64,000 nucleotides of DNA from positions 3,410,001-3,474,000 of the forward strand of contig NZ_CP023278.1 in NCBI RefSeq assembly GCF_002896875.1, in the 5' to 3' direction. The stretch comes from Nostoc sp. CENA543. GTDB lineage: Bacteria > Cyanobacteriota > Cyanobacteriia > Cyanobacteriales > Nostocaceae. This document shows, piece after piece, positions 9,760-18,424 of the stretch. Position numbers and translations under genes: made by a program. Under the pieces are notes generated by a model, which was given only the letters and a program-made list of their open reading frames with translations, had not been told where the DNA came from and ran no database searches. The first letter of the stretch is position 1. Each line of letters starts with the position of its first letter.

Positions 9760-9836
9760 TATGAATAATGGCAGTATAATTATTTGCTATTGGCAATGTT
9801 CTCTTATTGAGAGAATCAATATAGTCATTATTCATA
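9760..9836. other. Nested hairpin element, candidate structured RNA or small mobile repeat
   Basis: Outer arms ATGAATAATG (9761-9770) and CATTATTCAT (9826-9835) pair perfectly, extended by one T-A pair. Inside are two hairpins with identical TATTG loops: TTGC/GCAA (9784-9796) and TTCTCT/AGAGAA (9799-9815). This three-stem layout is unlikely in random AT-rich sequence, but no family was recognised. Confidence 0.4.
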
Positions 9837-10035
9837 CCTTAATGTTGGTGTTGTTCATTAACCATCGGTTCTCTTTTAATTTAACCATTATCTCCAGAAA
9901 CATTGAGAGCCGCAAAATTTTTTTAACTAAATCTTTGTAACCAGGGATTGGGGATTGGGGACTGGGGACTGGGGATTGGGGACTGGGGACAAAAGAGACA
10001 AGGTAGACAAGGTAGGAGATGAGAACAACTGTTCT

Positions 10036-10122
10036 CTAATGACTATTGACTAATGACTAATGACTAATGACTATTGACTAATGACTATTGACTATTGACT
10101 ATTGACTATTGACTATTGACTC
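10036..10122. repeat. Heptamer tandem repeat array (TGACTAA/TGACTAT)
   Basis: Consecutive TGACTAA and TGACTAT units, changing from one variant to the other along the array. Located 90 bp before the ClC gene. Confidence 0.85.
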
Positions 10123-10209
10123 TGACTTGTCTGCTGAATGAATAATGTCTCACAATAAGAGATAACAGATAAAAACTTAAATTTCTTCCCAGATTTACCT
10201 GTTTTTTCA

Positions 10210-12087
10210 ATGACTCTATTGCCCTCTGCTGAACTGGGGAAGGCAAAGGAACAAATTGTTTTGTCTTCCTCCCCTAACCGTTTATTGCATCTCATTAACC
10301 GTTTTCAACTTTCGCCTGAAACCGTCGTGCTGTTTTTAGCTTTAATTATCGGCGGTGGTACTGGTATGGGTGTGGTGACTTTTCATTATTTAATCGAGTT
10401 GATTCACCAACTCATGCTAGAAAATTTGATGGGTGTAATTGGGGCTTGGGGTGCTTGGACTCTGGCTTGTGTCCCCATGTTAGGTGGCTTAGTTGTAGGG
10501 TTAATGCGTTGGCGGACTCAAGATTTTGGCCCCGGACTTTCATCTTTAATTGCTGCTTCTGATGGTACAGAAATTAAGCGGCAATTACGACCAGTGACTA
10601 AAATGTTGGCTGCATCGGTTTCCTTGGGAAGTGGTGCTTCTTTGGGGCCAGAAGGGCCAAGTGTGGAAATTGGCGCGAATTTTGGGATGTTGCTGTCTCT
10701 AATTTTGCAAGTTTCCCAAGAAAAACGGCGTTTATTGTTGGGTGCTGGTGCGGCGGCGGGATTAGCAGCCGGATTTAATGCCCCGATCGCCGGAGTATTT
10801 TTCGCGCTAGAAGTAGTTATGGGGGCAACTTCTTTTGCTACTTCGGCGGTGAGTATTGTGTTACTCGCCGCAGTGGTTGCAGCTTTAATTGCTCAAATTG
10901 GTTTGGGGGCGCAACCTGCTTTTACTTTGCCAGTTTACCAAGTCCGTAGCCCTTTGGAGTTACCGATTTATTTGGGCTTGGGTTTTGGTGCTAGTTTAGT
11001 TTCTCTGATATACACACAATCAATTCGTTTAGCAAAGGCTTGTTTTGCTGGTTCAATTCCTGGCTTAAGTTTTTTTGGTAAAATTCCTCAACCCATACAC
11101 CCAATTATCGGAGGTGTAATTGTTGGTATCGCGGCTTTACAATTCCCGCAAATTTTGGGTACTGGCTATGAAACAGTCCAAGCAATGCTGCAAGATGTAG
11201 AATTTTCCCTAAATTTACTTTTAGCTTTACTACTAGTTAAGTTGCTGATGACGGCTATTAGTGCAGGTAGTGGTTTTGTGGGGGGTTTGTTCGCGCCTGC
11301 AATGTTTCTCGGTGCTTCTTTAGGATCAGCTTATGCCAAGATTTTACCCCTGATTGCTCCTGGTTTTGCTGAATATATGGCTGCACCACCAGCTTATGCA
11401 ATGGTGGGAATGGCGGCTGTATTAGCTGGGAGTGTGCGCGCTCCTTTAACGGCAATTTTAATGCTGTTTGAATTAACGCGCGACTATAGAATTGTTTTGC
11501 CTTTAATGGCGGCTGTAAGTTTAAGTGTATGGCTAGTTGACCGCATTCAACCCAATGCTGATGCTAATGCCAATTTGCAACAAATTGGCCTAGCAGAGTT
11601 GAAAGATGAACAGGAGGAATTATTACAGCAAATTTTAGTAGAGGATGCAATGCTTTCTTGCCCGAAAAAACTCCCTGCTAGCTTGGGAGTTTTGGAAGCT
11701 GCAAAAGCAATGACACGCGATCGCACCCGTAGTGCTTTAGTAATTAATGGATCAGAACAATTAGTTGGTATCCTCTCTCTAGAAGATATTAACCGCACGC
11801 TTTCCCTATGGCAAAATTACTCTAATTCTTCCACCGAAAACCAGAGTAATTTTGCCAGTCAAACTATCATGGATATCTGTACCACTGAAATACTTTATGC
11901 TTGGCGTGATGAACCTTTATCTGAGGCTTTTGATCGAATGACGCTCAGAGGTTTGCATCAGTTACCAGTGGTAGCACGGGATAACCATGAATTGATTTTA
12001 GGTTTATTAGATCGAGAACAAATCGCGCTCACCTATGACTTGGCAGTTACAAGTAAAGCAATTCATGGGTTAGTCAATGGCCATTAG
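10210..12087 (+). CDS. ClC-family chloride/proton antiporter with C-terminal CBS pair
   Basis: 625 residues. Residues 30-440 are a ClC membrane domain with the family stretches LGPEGPSVEIGA and GGLFAPAMFLG. Glu148 (in GPEGP) corresponds to the gating glutamate and Glu201 (FALE) to the internal proton glutamate of E. coli ClC, so a Cl-/H+ exchanger is expected. Residues about 480-620 form two CBS domains that usually bind adenine nucleotides. The second half of the window has another, quite different ClC at 40293. Single-gene unit. Confidence 0.9.
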   Translation: MTLLPSAELGKAKEQIVLSSSPNRLLHLINRFQLSPETVVLFLALIIGGGTGMGVVTFHYLIELIHQLMLENLMGVIGAWGAWTLACVPMLGGLVVGLMRWRTQDFGPGLSSLIAASDGTEIKRQLRPVTKMLAASVSLGSGASLGPEGPSVEIGANFGMLLSLILQVSQEKRRLLLGAGAAAGLAAGFNAPIAGVFFALEVVMGATSFATSAVSIVLLAAVVAALIAQIGLGAQPAFTLPVYQVRSPLELPIYLGLGFGASLVSLIYTQSIRLAKACFAGSIPGLSFFGKIPQPIHPIIGGVIVGIAALQFPQILGTGYETVQAMLQDVEFSLNLLLALLLVKLLMTAISAGSGFVGGLFAPAMFLGASLGSAYAKILPLIAPGFAEYMAAPPAYAMVGMAAVLAGSVRAPLTAILMLFELTRDYRIVLPLMAAVSLSVWLVDRIQPNADANANLQQIGLAELKDEQEELLQQILVEDAMLSCPKKLPASLGVLEAAKAMTRDRTRSALVINGSEQLVGILSLEDINRTLSLWQNYSNSSTENQSNFASQTIMDICTTEILYAWRDEPLSEAFDRMTLRGLHQLPVVARDNHELILGLLDREQIALTYDLAVTSKAIHGLVNGH

Positions 12088-12187
12088 TTATTAGTCATTA
12101 GTCATGTAGTTATTGACTTAACTTCATTTGATAGCTCACATATCGAGTCTTAAATCAGTTAACTGTTGACTATTGACTATTGACTAA

Positions 12188-12601
12188 TTATGCTGTAGCT
12201 TCCTCAGCCTCTACGCCTAACTTTTCATCTTCATCTACTTGACGCAGGCGAATGTGCTTTTTACCTAAAGTAATGAGAAATTCATCTCCTGGTTTGAGGT
12301 TCATCTGTTTTGTATAGGCTGAACCAATTAACAAGTTACCATTGGACTGCACACTAATTCTATAGCTAGCACTGCGTCCACCGCGTCCATTAGCATTGGG
12401 CGCGCTGTCTAACTGAATGCCTTCAGCATCAATTAGGGCATTCAAGAACTTCATCATATTGACGCGCTCTACACCATTTTTAGTAACGGTATAGTAGCCA
12501 CACTGCTTTGCTTTTTCTTCTTTGCTAAGGTTCTCTAGCTCTTTGACTTTCTTGAGCAGCTCTTCACCGACTAGGGGTTCAATCTTTTTCTGTTTAGGCA
12601 T
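12188..12601 (-). CDS. Cyanobacterial AbrB-like transcriptional regulator (cyAbrB)
   Basis: 137 residues from the ATG at 12601; a TTG codon just upstream is unlikely. The N-terminal helical region (EELLKKVKELENLSKEEKAK) is followed by a C-terminal AbrB swapped-hairpin domain (SYRISVQSNGNLLIGSAY, then LKPGDEFLITLGKKHIRL). This inverted arrangement is specific to the cyAbrB family, whose members tune carbon, nitrogen and hydrogenase genes in Synechocystis and Anabaena. I cannot tell from sequence alone whether it is the CalA (cyAbrB1) or the cyAbrB2 type. Confidence 0.88.
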   Translation of the reverse strand: MPKQKKIEPLVGEELLKKVKELENLSKEEKAKQCGYYTVTKNGVERVNMMKFLNALIDAEGIQLDSAPNANGRGGRSASYRISVQSNGNLLIGSAYTKQMNLKPGDEFLITLGKKHIRLRQVDEDEKLGVEAEEATA

Positions 12602-13084
12602 CAACTTAGGTCAAAAATCAATGGTTAAAGTAGTTGAATCGATTTTATTTTAGCTGACTTGAGCTAATAGGAACATTATCCTTTAGTTTTTATCTCAGCC
12701 TAGCCAAGTATATTACATTCAAAGGTAAAAATGTTGCAAGTTTTCCAATATTGTTAAGACCATCTATTTTTGATCATGCTGATAAATATCTTTAGTTTGT
12801 TGATCACTGCTAAACTATATTTATTTAAGTTTTCTAAAGTGGTGCAAAAAAACTTGTCTATTTACTGAGATTGATCATTTGAGTGAAAAGTGATAAGCAA
12901 AACTGATCCTTAGTCAACAGTCAACAGTCAATAGCTAAATACAGTTGCTAGCTTATAGAAGATGTGGTAAATGGTGCTGATAATTGCTAAAGGGTAGTTC
13001 CTAAGAAACGATGACTTACTCACATACTGTTGACTAATGACTAATGACTAATGACTAATGACTAATGACTAATGACTAATCCCC
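12602..13084. other. Intergenic region, AT-rich, ending in a heptamer array
   Basis: No coding sequence. TGATCA-containing AT-rich DNA (12770-12910) is followed by AGTCAACAGTCAACAG near 12913 and a TGACTAA array at about 13027-13080 that runs to within 5 bp of the next start codon. Confidence 0.5.
13027..13080. repeat. Heptamer tandem repeat array (TGACTAA)
   Basis: Near-perfect tandem TGACTAA units immediately upstream of the Rrf2 gene, leaving no room for a conventional ribosome binding site. Confidence 0.9.
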
Positions 13085-13528
13085 ATGAAACTAACTACTA
13101 AAGGACACTACAGCGTCAAAGCATTACTTGACTTGAGTTTACAACCTGATTATGGGCCTGCATCTGTGAAAGTAATATCTAAACGCCAAGATATTCCGGC
13201 TCCATACCTGGAAAAATTACTAATAGAAATGCGGCGTGCTGGACTTGTCAAATCAATTCGCGGTAGTGTAGGAGGGTATCAACTAGCAAAGAAACCCGCG
13301 CAAATTTCGATAGGACAAATTTTAGAAGCCGTAGGAGAAACAGTCACAAATTTACCTCATCATACCCCCACACCAGCGCAAACAGAAGATTGGGTAACAT
13401 TTAGCTTGTGGCAACGACTCAACCAAAAGCTGAAAGAGGCTTTGTATAGTATTACCTTGGCAGATTTATATTACGATGCTCGTAGTTGGCAAGCATCTTT
13501 AGGAGAAGAAGCGAGTTTTGTGGTTTAG
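13085..13528 (+). CDS. Rrf2-family transcriptional regulator without cluster cysteines
   Basis: 147 residues. The N-terminal winged helix-turn-helix (KLTTKGHYSVKALLDLSL, PYLEKLLIEMRRAGLVKSIR, wing RGSVGGYQLAK) is typical of Rrf2/IscR proteins. There is no cysteine in the whole protein, so it cannot bind the Fe-S cluster that IscR or NsrR use. It may sense another signal or act constitutively. It is followed by another repeat array and then cobD; co-transcription is possible but not shown. Confidence 0.85.
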   Translation: MKLTTKGHYSVKALLDLSLQPDYGPASVKVISKRQDIPAPYLEKLLIEMRRAGLVKSIRGSVGGYQLAKKPAQISIGQILEAVGETVTNLPHHTPTPAQTEDWVTFSLWQRLNQKLKEALYSITLADLYYDARSWQASLGEEASFVV

Positions 13529-13654
13529 TCAATAGTCAATAGTCAATAGTCAATAGTCAATAGTTTTTCTCCTCTCCTACCTTGTCCCCAGTTCCCATTC
13601 CCCATTCCCCATTCCCCAGTCCCCATTCCCCAGTCCCCAGTCCCCAGTCCCCAT
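13527..13654. repeat. Heptamer arrays (AGTCAAT then CCCCATT/CCCCAGT)
   Basis: Two different heptamer families back to back fill the Rrf2-cobD gap: AGTCAAT units to about 13563, then CCCCATT and CCCCAGT units to about 13654. Confidence 0.85.
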
Positions 13655-13664
13655 TCTCAAAAAC

Positions 13665-14621
13665 GTGCTATCTGCTATCATCCTTATCTTGGCGGCAATT
13701 TTAGATTATTTAATTGGTGATCCTTGGGGTTGGCCTCATCCTGTGCAGATGATGGGATGGGTGATTTCTCGTTTGAGTAAATTATTTCTGCAATTTTGCC
13801 ATAAACCTTTCACCCAAAGATTAGTAGGAATTATCTTGGCTGTGATTTTAATTATTGGTAGTGGTGGTGTGGGTTGGGTAGTGATTTACATAGCGGGATG
13901 GTTACATCCATTATTAGCGATCGCTGTTCAAGTTATACTTTTAGCTAGCTGTTTTGCTTTTCGGAGTTTGCGAAATGCAGCAGTTGATGTTTTAACACCA
14001 CTAACAGCTAAAGATTTACCATTAGCACGTCAAAAGTTAAGTCTATATGTAGGTAGAGACACTGAAAATCTATCAGAATCAGAAATTTTACGCGCGGTTT
14101 TAGAAACAGTCACAGAAAATGCTACCGATGGCGTAACATCTCCACTATTTTACGCTATTGTTGGTGCTTGCATTCCAGGATTAGGTGCTGCACCTCTAGC
14201 GTTAGCATACAAAGCTAGTAGTACCCTAGATTCAATGGTGGGTTATCGAGAACTTCCCTATACATATATAGGATGGTGTAGTGCGCGACTAGAAGATTGT
14301 TTAACTTGGTTGCCTTGTCGTCTCACAGTGTTAACTTTAGGTTTATTATCAGGAAAACCTGGATATGTATGCCGCATTTGTCGCCGTGATGCTAAAGCTG
14401 ATCCTAGTCCTAATTCTGGTTGGAGTGAGTGCGTTTATGCAGCGATTTTGGGTGTGCAAATGGGTGGTACAAATTGGTATCGAGGAGTTCCTAAGCCAAA
14501 ACCACTGTTAGGAGATCCCATTCATCCCATCCAACCAATTCATATTAACCAAGCCTTACAGCTTACCAGATATTGCTTTTTACTATGGTTAGGAATAGCG
14601 ATCGCAATCCTAATAAACTAG
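13665..14621 (+). CDS. cobD: Adenosylcobinamide-phosphate synthase CobD/CbiB
   Basis: 318 residues, normal length. GTG start at 13665. It is an integral membrane enzyme that attaches aminopropanol to the corrin ring in cobalamin synthesis. Family hallmarks: DYLIGDPWGWPHPVQMMGW near the N-terminus, ENATDGVTSPLFYAIVG, and APLALAYKASSTLDSMVGY in the middle, among several hydrophobic segments. The gene lies between repeat arrays and no other cobalamin genes are nearby. Confidence 0.92.
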   Translation: MLSAIILILAAILDYLIGDPWGWPHPVQMMGWVISRLSKLFLQFCHKPFTQRLVGIILAVILIIGSGGVGWVVIYIAGWLHPLLAIAVQVILLASCFAFRSLRNAAVDVLTPLTAKDLPLARQKLSLYVGRDTENLSESEILRAVLETVTENATDGVTSPLFYAIVGACIPGLGAAPLALAYKASSTLDSMVGYRELPYTYIGWCSARLEDCLTWLPCRLTVLTLGLLSGKPGYVCRICRRDAKADPSPNSGWSECVYAAILGVQMGGTNWYRGVPKPKPLLGDPIHPIQPIHINQALQLTRYCFLLWLGIAIAILIN

Positions 14622-14687
14622 TCATTATTTCATACACTGGGCATAGGGTATAGGGCATTGGGCATAGGTAAAAAATTCTCTCCAGTC

Positions 14688-14754
14688 CCCATTCCCCAGT
14701 CCCCATTCCCCATTCCCCATTCCCCGTTCCCCATTCCCCATTCCCCATTCCCCA
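14688..14754. repeat. Heptamer array (CCCCATT)
   Basis: CCCCATT/CCCCAGT units occupy the leader of pyrR up to 3 bp before its start codon. Confidence 0.85.
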
Positions 14755-14757
14755 ATT

Positions 14758-15300
14758 ATGCCTACACCAAGCAAAATTGTTGAAATCCTTTCTGCCGAAG
14801 ATTTACGCCGTACTGTGACGCGTTTAGCTTCTCAGATTATCGAAAGAACCCGCGATTTATCACAGTTGGTACTAGTTGGTATTTATACCCGTGGAGTACC
14901 GTTAGCCGAACTATTAGCACGTCAAATTGAGATACTAGAAGGTATTGATACACCAGTGGGAGCATTAGATATTACTTTCTATCGGGATGATTTAGATCAA
15001 ATTGGTTTGCGAACTCCAGCCAAAACCAATATTCCCTTTGACTTGACAGGAAAAACAGTAGTGTTAGTGGATGACGTGATTTTCAAAGGCAGAACAATTC
15101 GTGCTGCATTAAATGCCGTTAATGAGTATGGTAGACCGGAAGTCATTCGTTTAGCTGTGCTAGTTGACAGAGGTCATCGCGAATTACCTATTCATCCAGA
15201 TTTTATAGGTAAGCAATTACCCACCGCCAAAGAAGAAGTTGTGAAAGTTTATTTCCAAGATTGGGACAATAAAGATGCAGTGGAGTTAATTGGTTATTAA
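14758..15300 (+). CDS. pyrR: PyrR bifunctional pyrimidine regulator / uracil phosphoribosyltransferase
   Basis: 180 residues, full length for PyrR. The phosphoribosyltransferase PRPP loop is clear ([18 protein letters not shown], residues about 101-118), with DITFYRDDL upstream. PyrR proteins convert uracil to UMP, and in some bacteria bind pyr mRNA to control attenuation. No pyr operon adjoins it here, so the RNA-binding role is uncertain. No Shine-Dalgarno is visible because the heptamer array abuts the start. Confidence 0.93.
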   Translation: MPTPSKIVEILSAEDLRRTVTRLASQIIERTRDLSQLVLVGIYTRGVPLAELLARQIEILEGIDTPVGALDITFYRDDLDQIGLRTPAKTNIPFDLTGKTVVLVDDVIFKGRTIRAALNAVNEYGRPEVIRLAVLVDRGHRELPIHPDFIGKQLPTAKEEVVKVYFQDWDNKDAVELIGY

Positions 15301-15719
15301 TCAAGCAGGGGTGCAGGGGAAAACATTATTTACTTTTGAGTGGTGAGTGCTGTTAGCGGAAGCGGGGCGTTTAGCCCGTGGTGAGTGCTGAGTAATGAGT
15401 AATGAGTAATGACTATCGACTAATGACTAATGACTATTGACTATTGACTATTGACTATTGACCAACTGTTTCCTTCTTTACCTCGTTTAAACGCTTTTAT
15501 TCCTGTAGAGGGATTACCAAATCACTCTAAAGTAAGGTTTATTGTTAAGAGTGAGTTTTTGAATTGTGGGTGACATAGGACAAAATACCTCTTTTATCTA
15601 AAGATGACTAAAATTTAGACTTTATAGACAAAGATGCAATGTTATTTTTTATTGTCCTGACAGCATCACAGTAGAGGGATATAGATATCATATTTAATTA
15701 TGAGTCGTGATACGTAAAA
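15301..15719. other. Intergenic region with repeats
   Basis: Holds a GTTAGCG-family hairpin repeat (15349-15380), a TGACTAA/TGACTAT array (about 15401-15460) and AT-rich sequence. No gene seen. Confidence 0.5.
15349..15380 (+). repeat. GTTAGCG-family hairpin repeat
   Basis: GCTGTTAGCGGAAGCGGGGC followed by GTTTAGCCCGTG. The segment GGGC-GTTTA-GCCC can form a small stem. An almost identical copy lies at 37531-37562, with variants at 40152-40182 and 45331-45364 (minus strand). Confidence 0.75.
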
Positions 15720-15740
15720 CCCCCGTCATTCAGGCGGGGG
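15720..15740. other. Terminal hairpin of a decayed IS200/IS605-type element
   Basis: CCCCCG (15720-15725) pairs with CGGGGG (15735-15740) across a TCATTCAGG loop. It precedes a TnpB-like start at 15829, the position expected of the subterminal hairpin at the left end of such elements. Confidence 0.4.
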
Positions 15741-15828
15741 ATATAAGAAGCGAATGCGCGGGTTTTAACCTTAACACTATAAAACCGTAAACAATGAGAT
15801 AATTAATAATATTAAGGAGGTGATTTAT

Positions 15829-15968
15829 TTGTACGGTTGTCAACAAGTTTTGATTGACGTATCTCCAGAGTTGAAAGCAATTTTAGAGTTATCTGTTCAG
15901 AAGCAAATAAACTTTCTAACTGTGCTGTTTACCAAACCACATACTTTCATATCGTGCTGGGATGAGAC
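15829..15968 (+). pseudogene. TnpB N-terminal remnant, frameshifted
   Basis: A strong site (AAGGAGGTGATTT, 15814-15826) precedes TTG at 15829. The frame reads LYGCQQVLIDVSPELKAILE, the usual N-terminus of cyanobacterial TnpB proteins. It then loses frame near 15890; a shifted frame continues ICSEANKLSNCAVYQTTYF and soon stops. Everything after roughly residue 45 of TnpB is missing. This is a dead fragment of an IS200/IS605 or IS1341-like element. Recognition is from memory of the family, not an alignment. Confidence 0.65.
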
Positions 15969-16031
15969 AATTGATAGCAAAACGCTGGTTGGAAACTGAA
16001 GAACTGCCACTAGTAGCAATGGGAGGCAGCA

Positions 16032-17921
16032 ATGGAAAAAAGTCCAATTAGAGTCTTGTTAATTGATGATAATGAAAATGATTATTTCCTCACTCGTGAT
16101 TGGTTAAGTGAGTGTCAAATAATCACCTGTGAACTAGAATGGGTTGATAACTATCAAGCTGCTCAAGTTGCGATCGCTCAAGCTCAACATGATATCTATC
16201 TTGTAGATTACCGTTTAGGACTAGATAGCGGACTGGAATTGATTCGTGAAGCAGTTAACAATGGTTGCAAAGCACCCATAATTTTACTGACTGGTCAAGG
16301 AGACAGAGAAATCGACCTACAAGCAATACAAGCAGGCGCAGCAGATTATTTAGAGAAAGGATTATTGAATGCACCTTTACTAGAACGTGCGATTCGTTAT
16401 GCTATTGAACGCAAACACACAGAAAAACAAATTAAGCAACAAGCTGCTTTACTGGATATTGCTAAAGATGCCATTTTTGTCCAGAATTTAGCCGGACAAA
16501 TTTTATTCTGGAATCAAGCTGCCGAGTTACTTTACGGCTGGGAGAAAGCAGCAGCTATTGGGAAGAAAACACATGAACTGTGGCAAGAAACTAATTTACA
16601 ACTATTAAATACAGCTTTAGAAGATTTAAAAAAAAATCACTATTGGGAAGGCGAATTAAATCAAAAAACTAAAGCTGGAAAAAATATCATTGTTGAAAGT
16701 CGTTGGACGCTAGTAAATGAATTTGGAGAACAAACCGAATCAATTCTTGTAGTCAACACAGAAATTACCGAGAAAAAACAACTAGAAGCACAGTTTCTCC
16801 GCGCTCAACGTTTAGAAAGTATCGGCACTCTAGCTAGTGGAATTGCTCACGACCTCAATAATGTCTTAGCTCCCATTTTAATGACAGCACAGCTATTAGA
16901 ATCTCAAATTCAAGATGAGCGTTCTTTGCGACTACTGCCTATATTAATTAGCAATGCTAAACGAGGCGCAAATTTAGTTAAACAGGTACTTTCTTTTACT
17001 CGTGGACTAGAAGGCGATCGCACTCTTTTGCAACTCAGGCATTTAATTCTGGAAATTCAACAAATCATTAAAGAAACATTCCCGAAATCAATTGAAATTG
17101 CCACCAAAATCTTACCAAATCTTTGGATTGTATCTGCGGATGCTACACAAATTCATCAAGTCCTGATGAATTTGTGTGTTAATGCTCGTGATGCTATGCC
17201 AAATGGAGGGATATTACAAATTGCGGCTGAGAATTTTTTCATAGATGAAAATTATGCCAGGATGAATTTAGATGCGAAAGTCGGCTCTTACGTGATGGTA
17301 ACGGTGACAGATACAGGTAGCGGTATTAGTCCAGAAATGTTAGACCGGATATTTGAGCCATTTTTCACCACCAAAGAAATAAATCAAGGGACTGGGCTTG
17401 GTCTTTCTACTGTTCTTGGTATTATTAAAAGTCACGGGGGTTTTATCAACGTCACTACGGAAATAGGCAAAGGCAGTCAATTTAAAATCTATTTACCAGC
17501 ACAAGAAGCTAAAGAAACTCTGGAAGAAATAGAAGCAGAATCACCTCTAGGTAATGGAGAACTGATTTTAGTCGTAGATGACGAAGATGCAATTAGAAAT
17601 GTTACTAAAACATCCCTAGAAAACCACAACTACAAAGCTATCACAGCCAGTGATGGTATTGAGGCTATAGCTTTATATGCAGAATATCAATCAGAAATAT
17701 CCTTAGTATTAACAGATATGGTCATGCCATCAATGGACGGATTAACAACGATTCGCACATTGCAAAAAATTAACCCTAGAGTCAAAATTATTGCTGTCAG
17801 TGGACTGGCAACTAGTGATAAAGTAAGTGCAGCCCATAATATAGGTATTCAAGCTTTTTTAGCAAAGCCCTATACAGCAAGCCAACTATTACAAACAATT
17901 AGTAGAGTCAACCAATTTTAG
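16032..17921 (+). CDS. Hybrid histidine kinase (REC-PAS-HisKA-HATPase-REC)
   Basis: 629 residues, GGGAGG ribosome site six bases before the ATG. Domains: receiver (5-125, phospho-acceptor Asp59 in LVDYRL), PAS (about 137-245), HisKA with His273 (GIAHDLNNVLAP), HATPase with NARDAMPNGG, DTGSGISP and GTGLGLST, and a second receiver (about 510-625, Asp562 in LTDMVMP). No membrane segment, so a cytoplasmic kinase. The N-terminal receiver suggests it is itself controlled by an upstream kinase. A SnoaL-like gene follows after 57 bp. Confidence 0.92.
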   Translation: MEKSPIRVLLIDDNENDYFLTRDWLSECQIITCELEWVDNYQAAQVAIAQAQHDIYLVDYRLGLDSGLELIREAVNNGCKAPIILLTGQGDREIDLQAIQAGAADYLEKGLLNAPLLERAIRYAIERKHTEKQIKQQAALLDIAKDAIFVQNLAGQILFWNQAAELLYGWEKAAAIGKKTHELWQETNLQLLNTALEDLKKNHYWEGELNQKTKAGKNIIVESRWTLVNEFGEQTESILVVNTEITEKKQLEAQFLRAQRLESIGTLASGIAHDLNNVLAPILMTAQLLESQIQDERSLRLLPILISNAKRGANLVKQVLSFTRGLEGDRTLLQLRHLILEIQQIIKETFPKSIEIATKILPNLWIVSADATQIHQVLMNLCVNARDAMPNGGILQIAAENFFIDENYARMNLDAKVGSYVMVTVTDTGSGISPEMLDRIFEPFFTTKEINQGTGLGLSTVLGIIKSHGGFINVTTEIGKGSQFKIYLPAQEAKETLEEIEAESPLGNGELILVVDDEDAIRNVTKTSLENHNYKAITASDGIEAIALYAEYQSEISLVLTDMVMPSMDGLTTIRTLQKINPRVKIIAVSGLATSDKVSAAHNIGIQAFLAKPYTASQLLQTISRVNQF

Positions 17922-17978
17922 ATTCAAGCAAAAATTGACATAATTTCAAACAGAAATAACACTGAGAATCATAGTGTC

Positions 17979-18377
17979 ATGCAAACTAATCAAACTATAA
18001 AATCTGAAGTTTTAGCAGCTAATACAGCCTTTTATCGAGCTTTTGAAAAAAAAGATATGGAAGCTATGAGTAATGTCTGGTCAAAAGGTACTGGTAGTTG
18101 CTGTATTCATCCTGGACGCGATGCTCTACGGGGTTGGCAGGAAATCAGCATCTCTTGGGAACAAATATTTAAAAATACAGCTTATATGGAAATTAATACT
18201 GATATTCTGAATATAGAATTAGTGGATAATTTAGCTTATTTAATTGTGACAGAAAATATCTTACAAGTGGTTAGAGGTAAAAGGTTAGAGGCACGCTCAA
18301 TAGCTACCAATATATTTCAATTGTTGGGAGGTAAATGGTATTTAGTGCATCATCACGGTAGCCCAATTATGAGATAG
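17979..18377 (+). CDS. SnoaL/NTF2-like fold protein
   Basis: 132 residues. The pattern NTAFYRAFEKKDMEAMSNVW, then GRDALRGWQEI and a C-terminal WYLVHHHGSP, is that of SnoaL-like (DUF4440/DUF3225-type) NTF2-fold proteins. These form a conical pocket and may be enzymes or binding modules. No catalytic set can be assigned. It lies between the kinase and moaE in the same direction. Confidence 0.75.
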   Translation: MQTNQTIKSEVLAANTAFYRAFEKKDMEAMSNVWSKGTGSCCIHPGRDALRGWQEISISWEQIFKNTAYMEINTDILNIELVDNLAYLIVTENILQVVRGKRLEARSIATNIFQLLGGKWYLVHHHGSPIMR

Positions 18378-18424
18378 TAATTAGTAACTGGGATTGAGAT
18401 TTAGGATAATTTTTTACTTAACTT

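Larger units (their letters stand above)
9575..10209. other. Intergenic region with a structured element and heptamer arrays
   Basis: No gene. It holds a nested inverted repeat at 9760-9836 (listed separately), a GGGGACT/GGGGATT array near 9946-9990 and a TGACTAA/TGACTAT array near 10036-10122. Confidence 0.6.

Noticed and set aside
15968-16031. Possible C-terminus of TnpB or another gene (RQLIAKRWLETEELPLVAMG)
   Set aside because: A short open frame exists before the kinase gene, but I do not recognise it as TnpB or anything else and it is too short to support.
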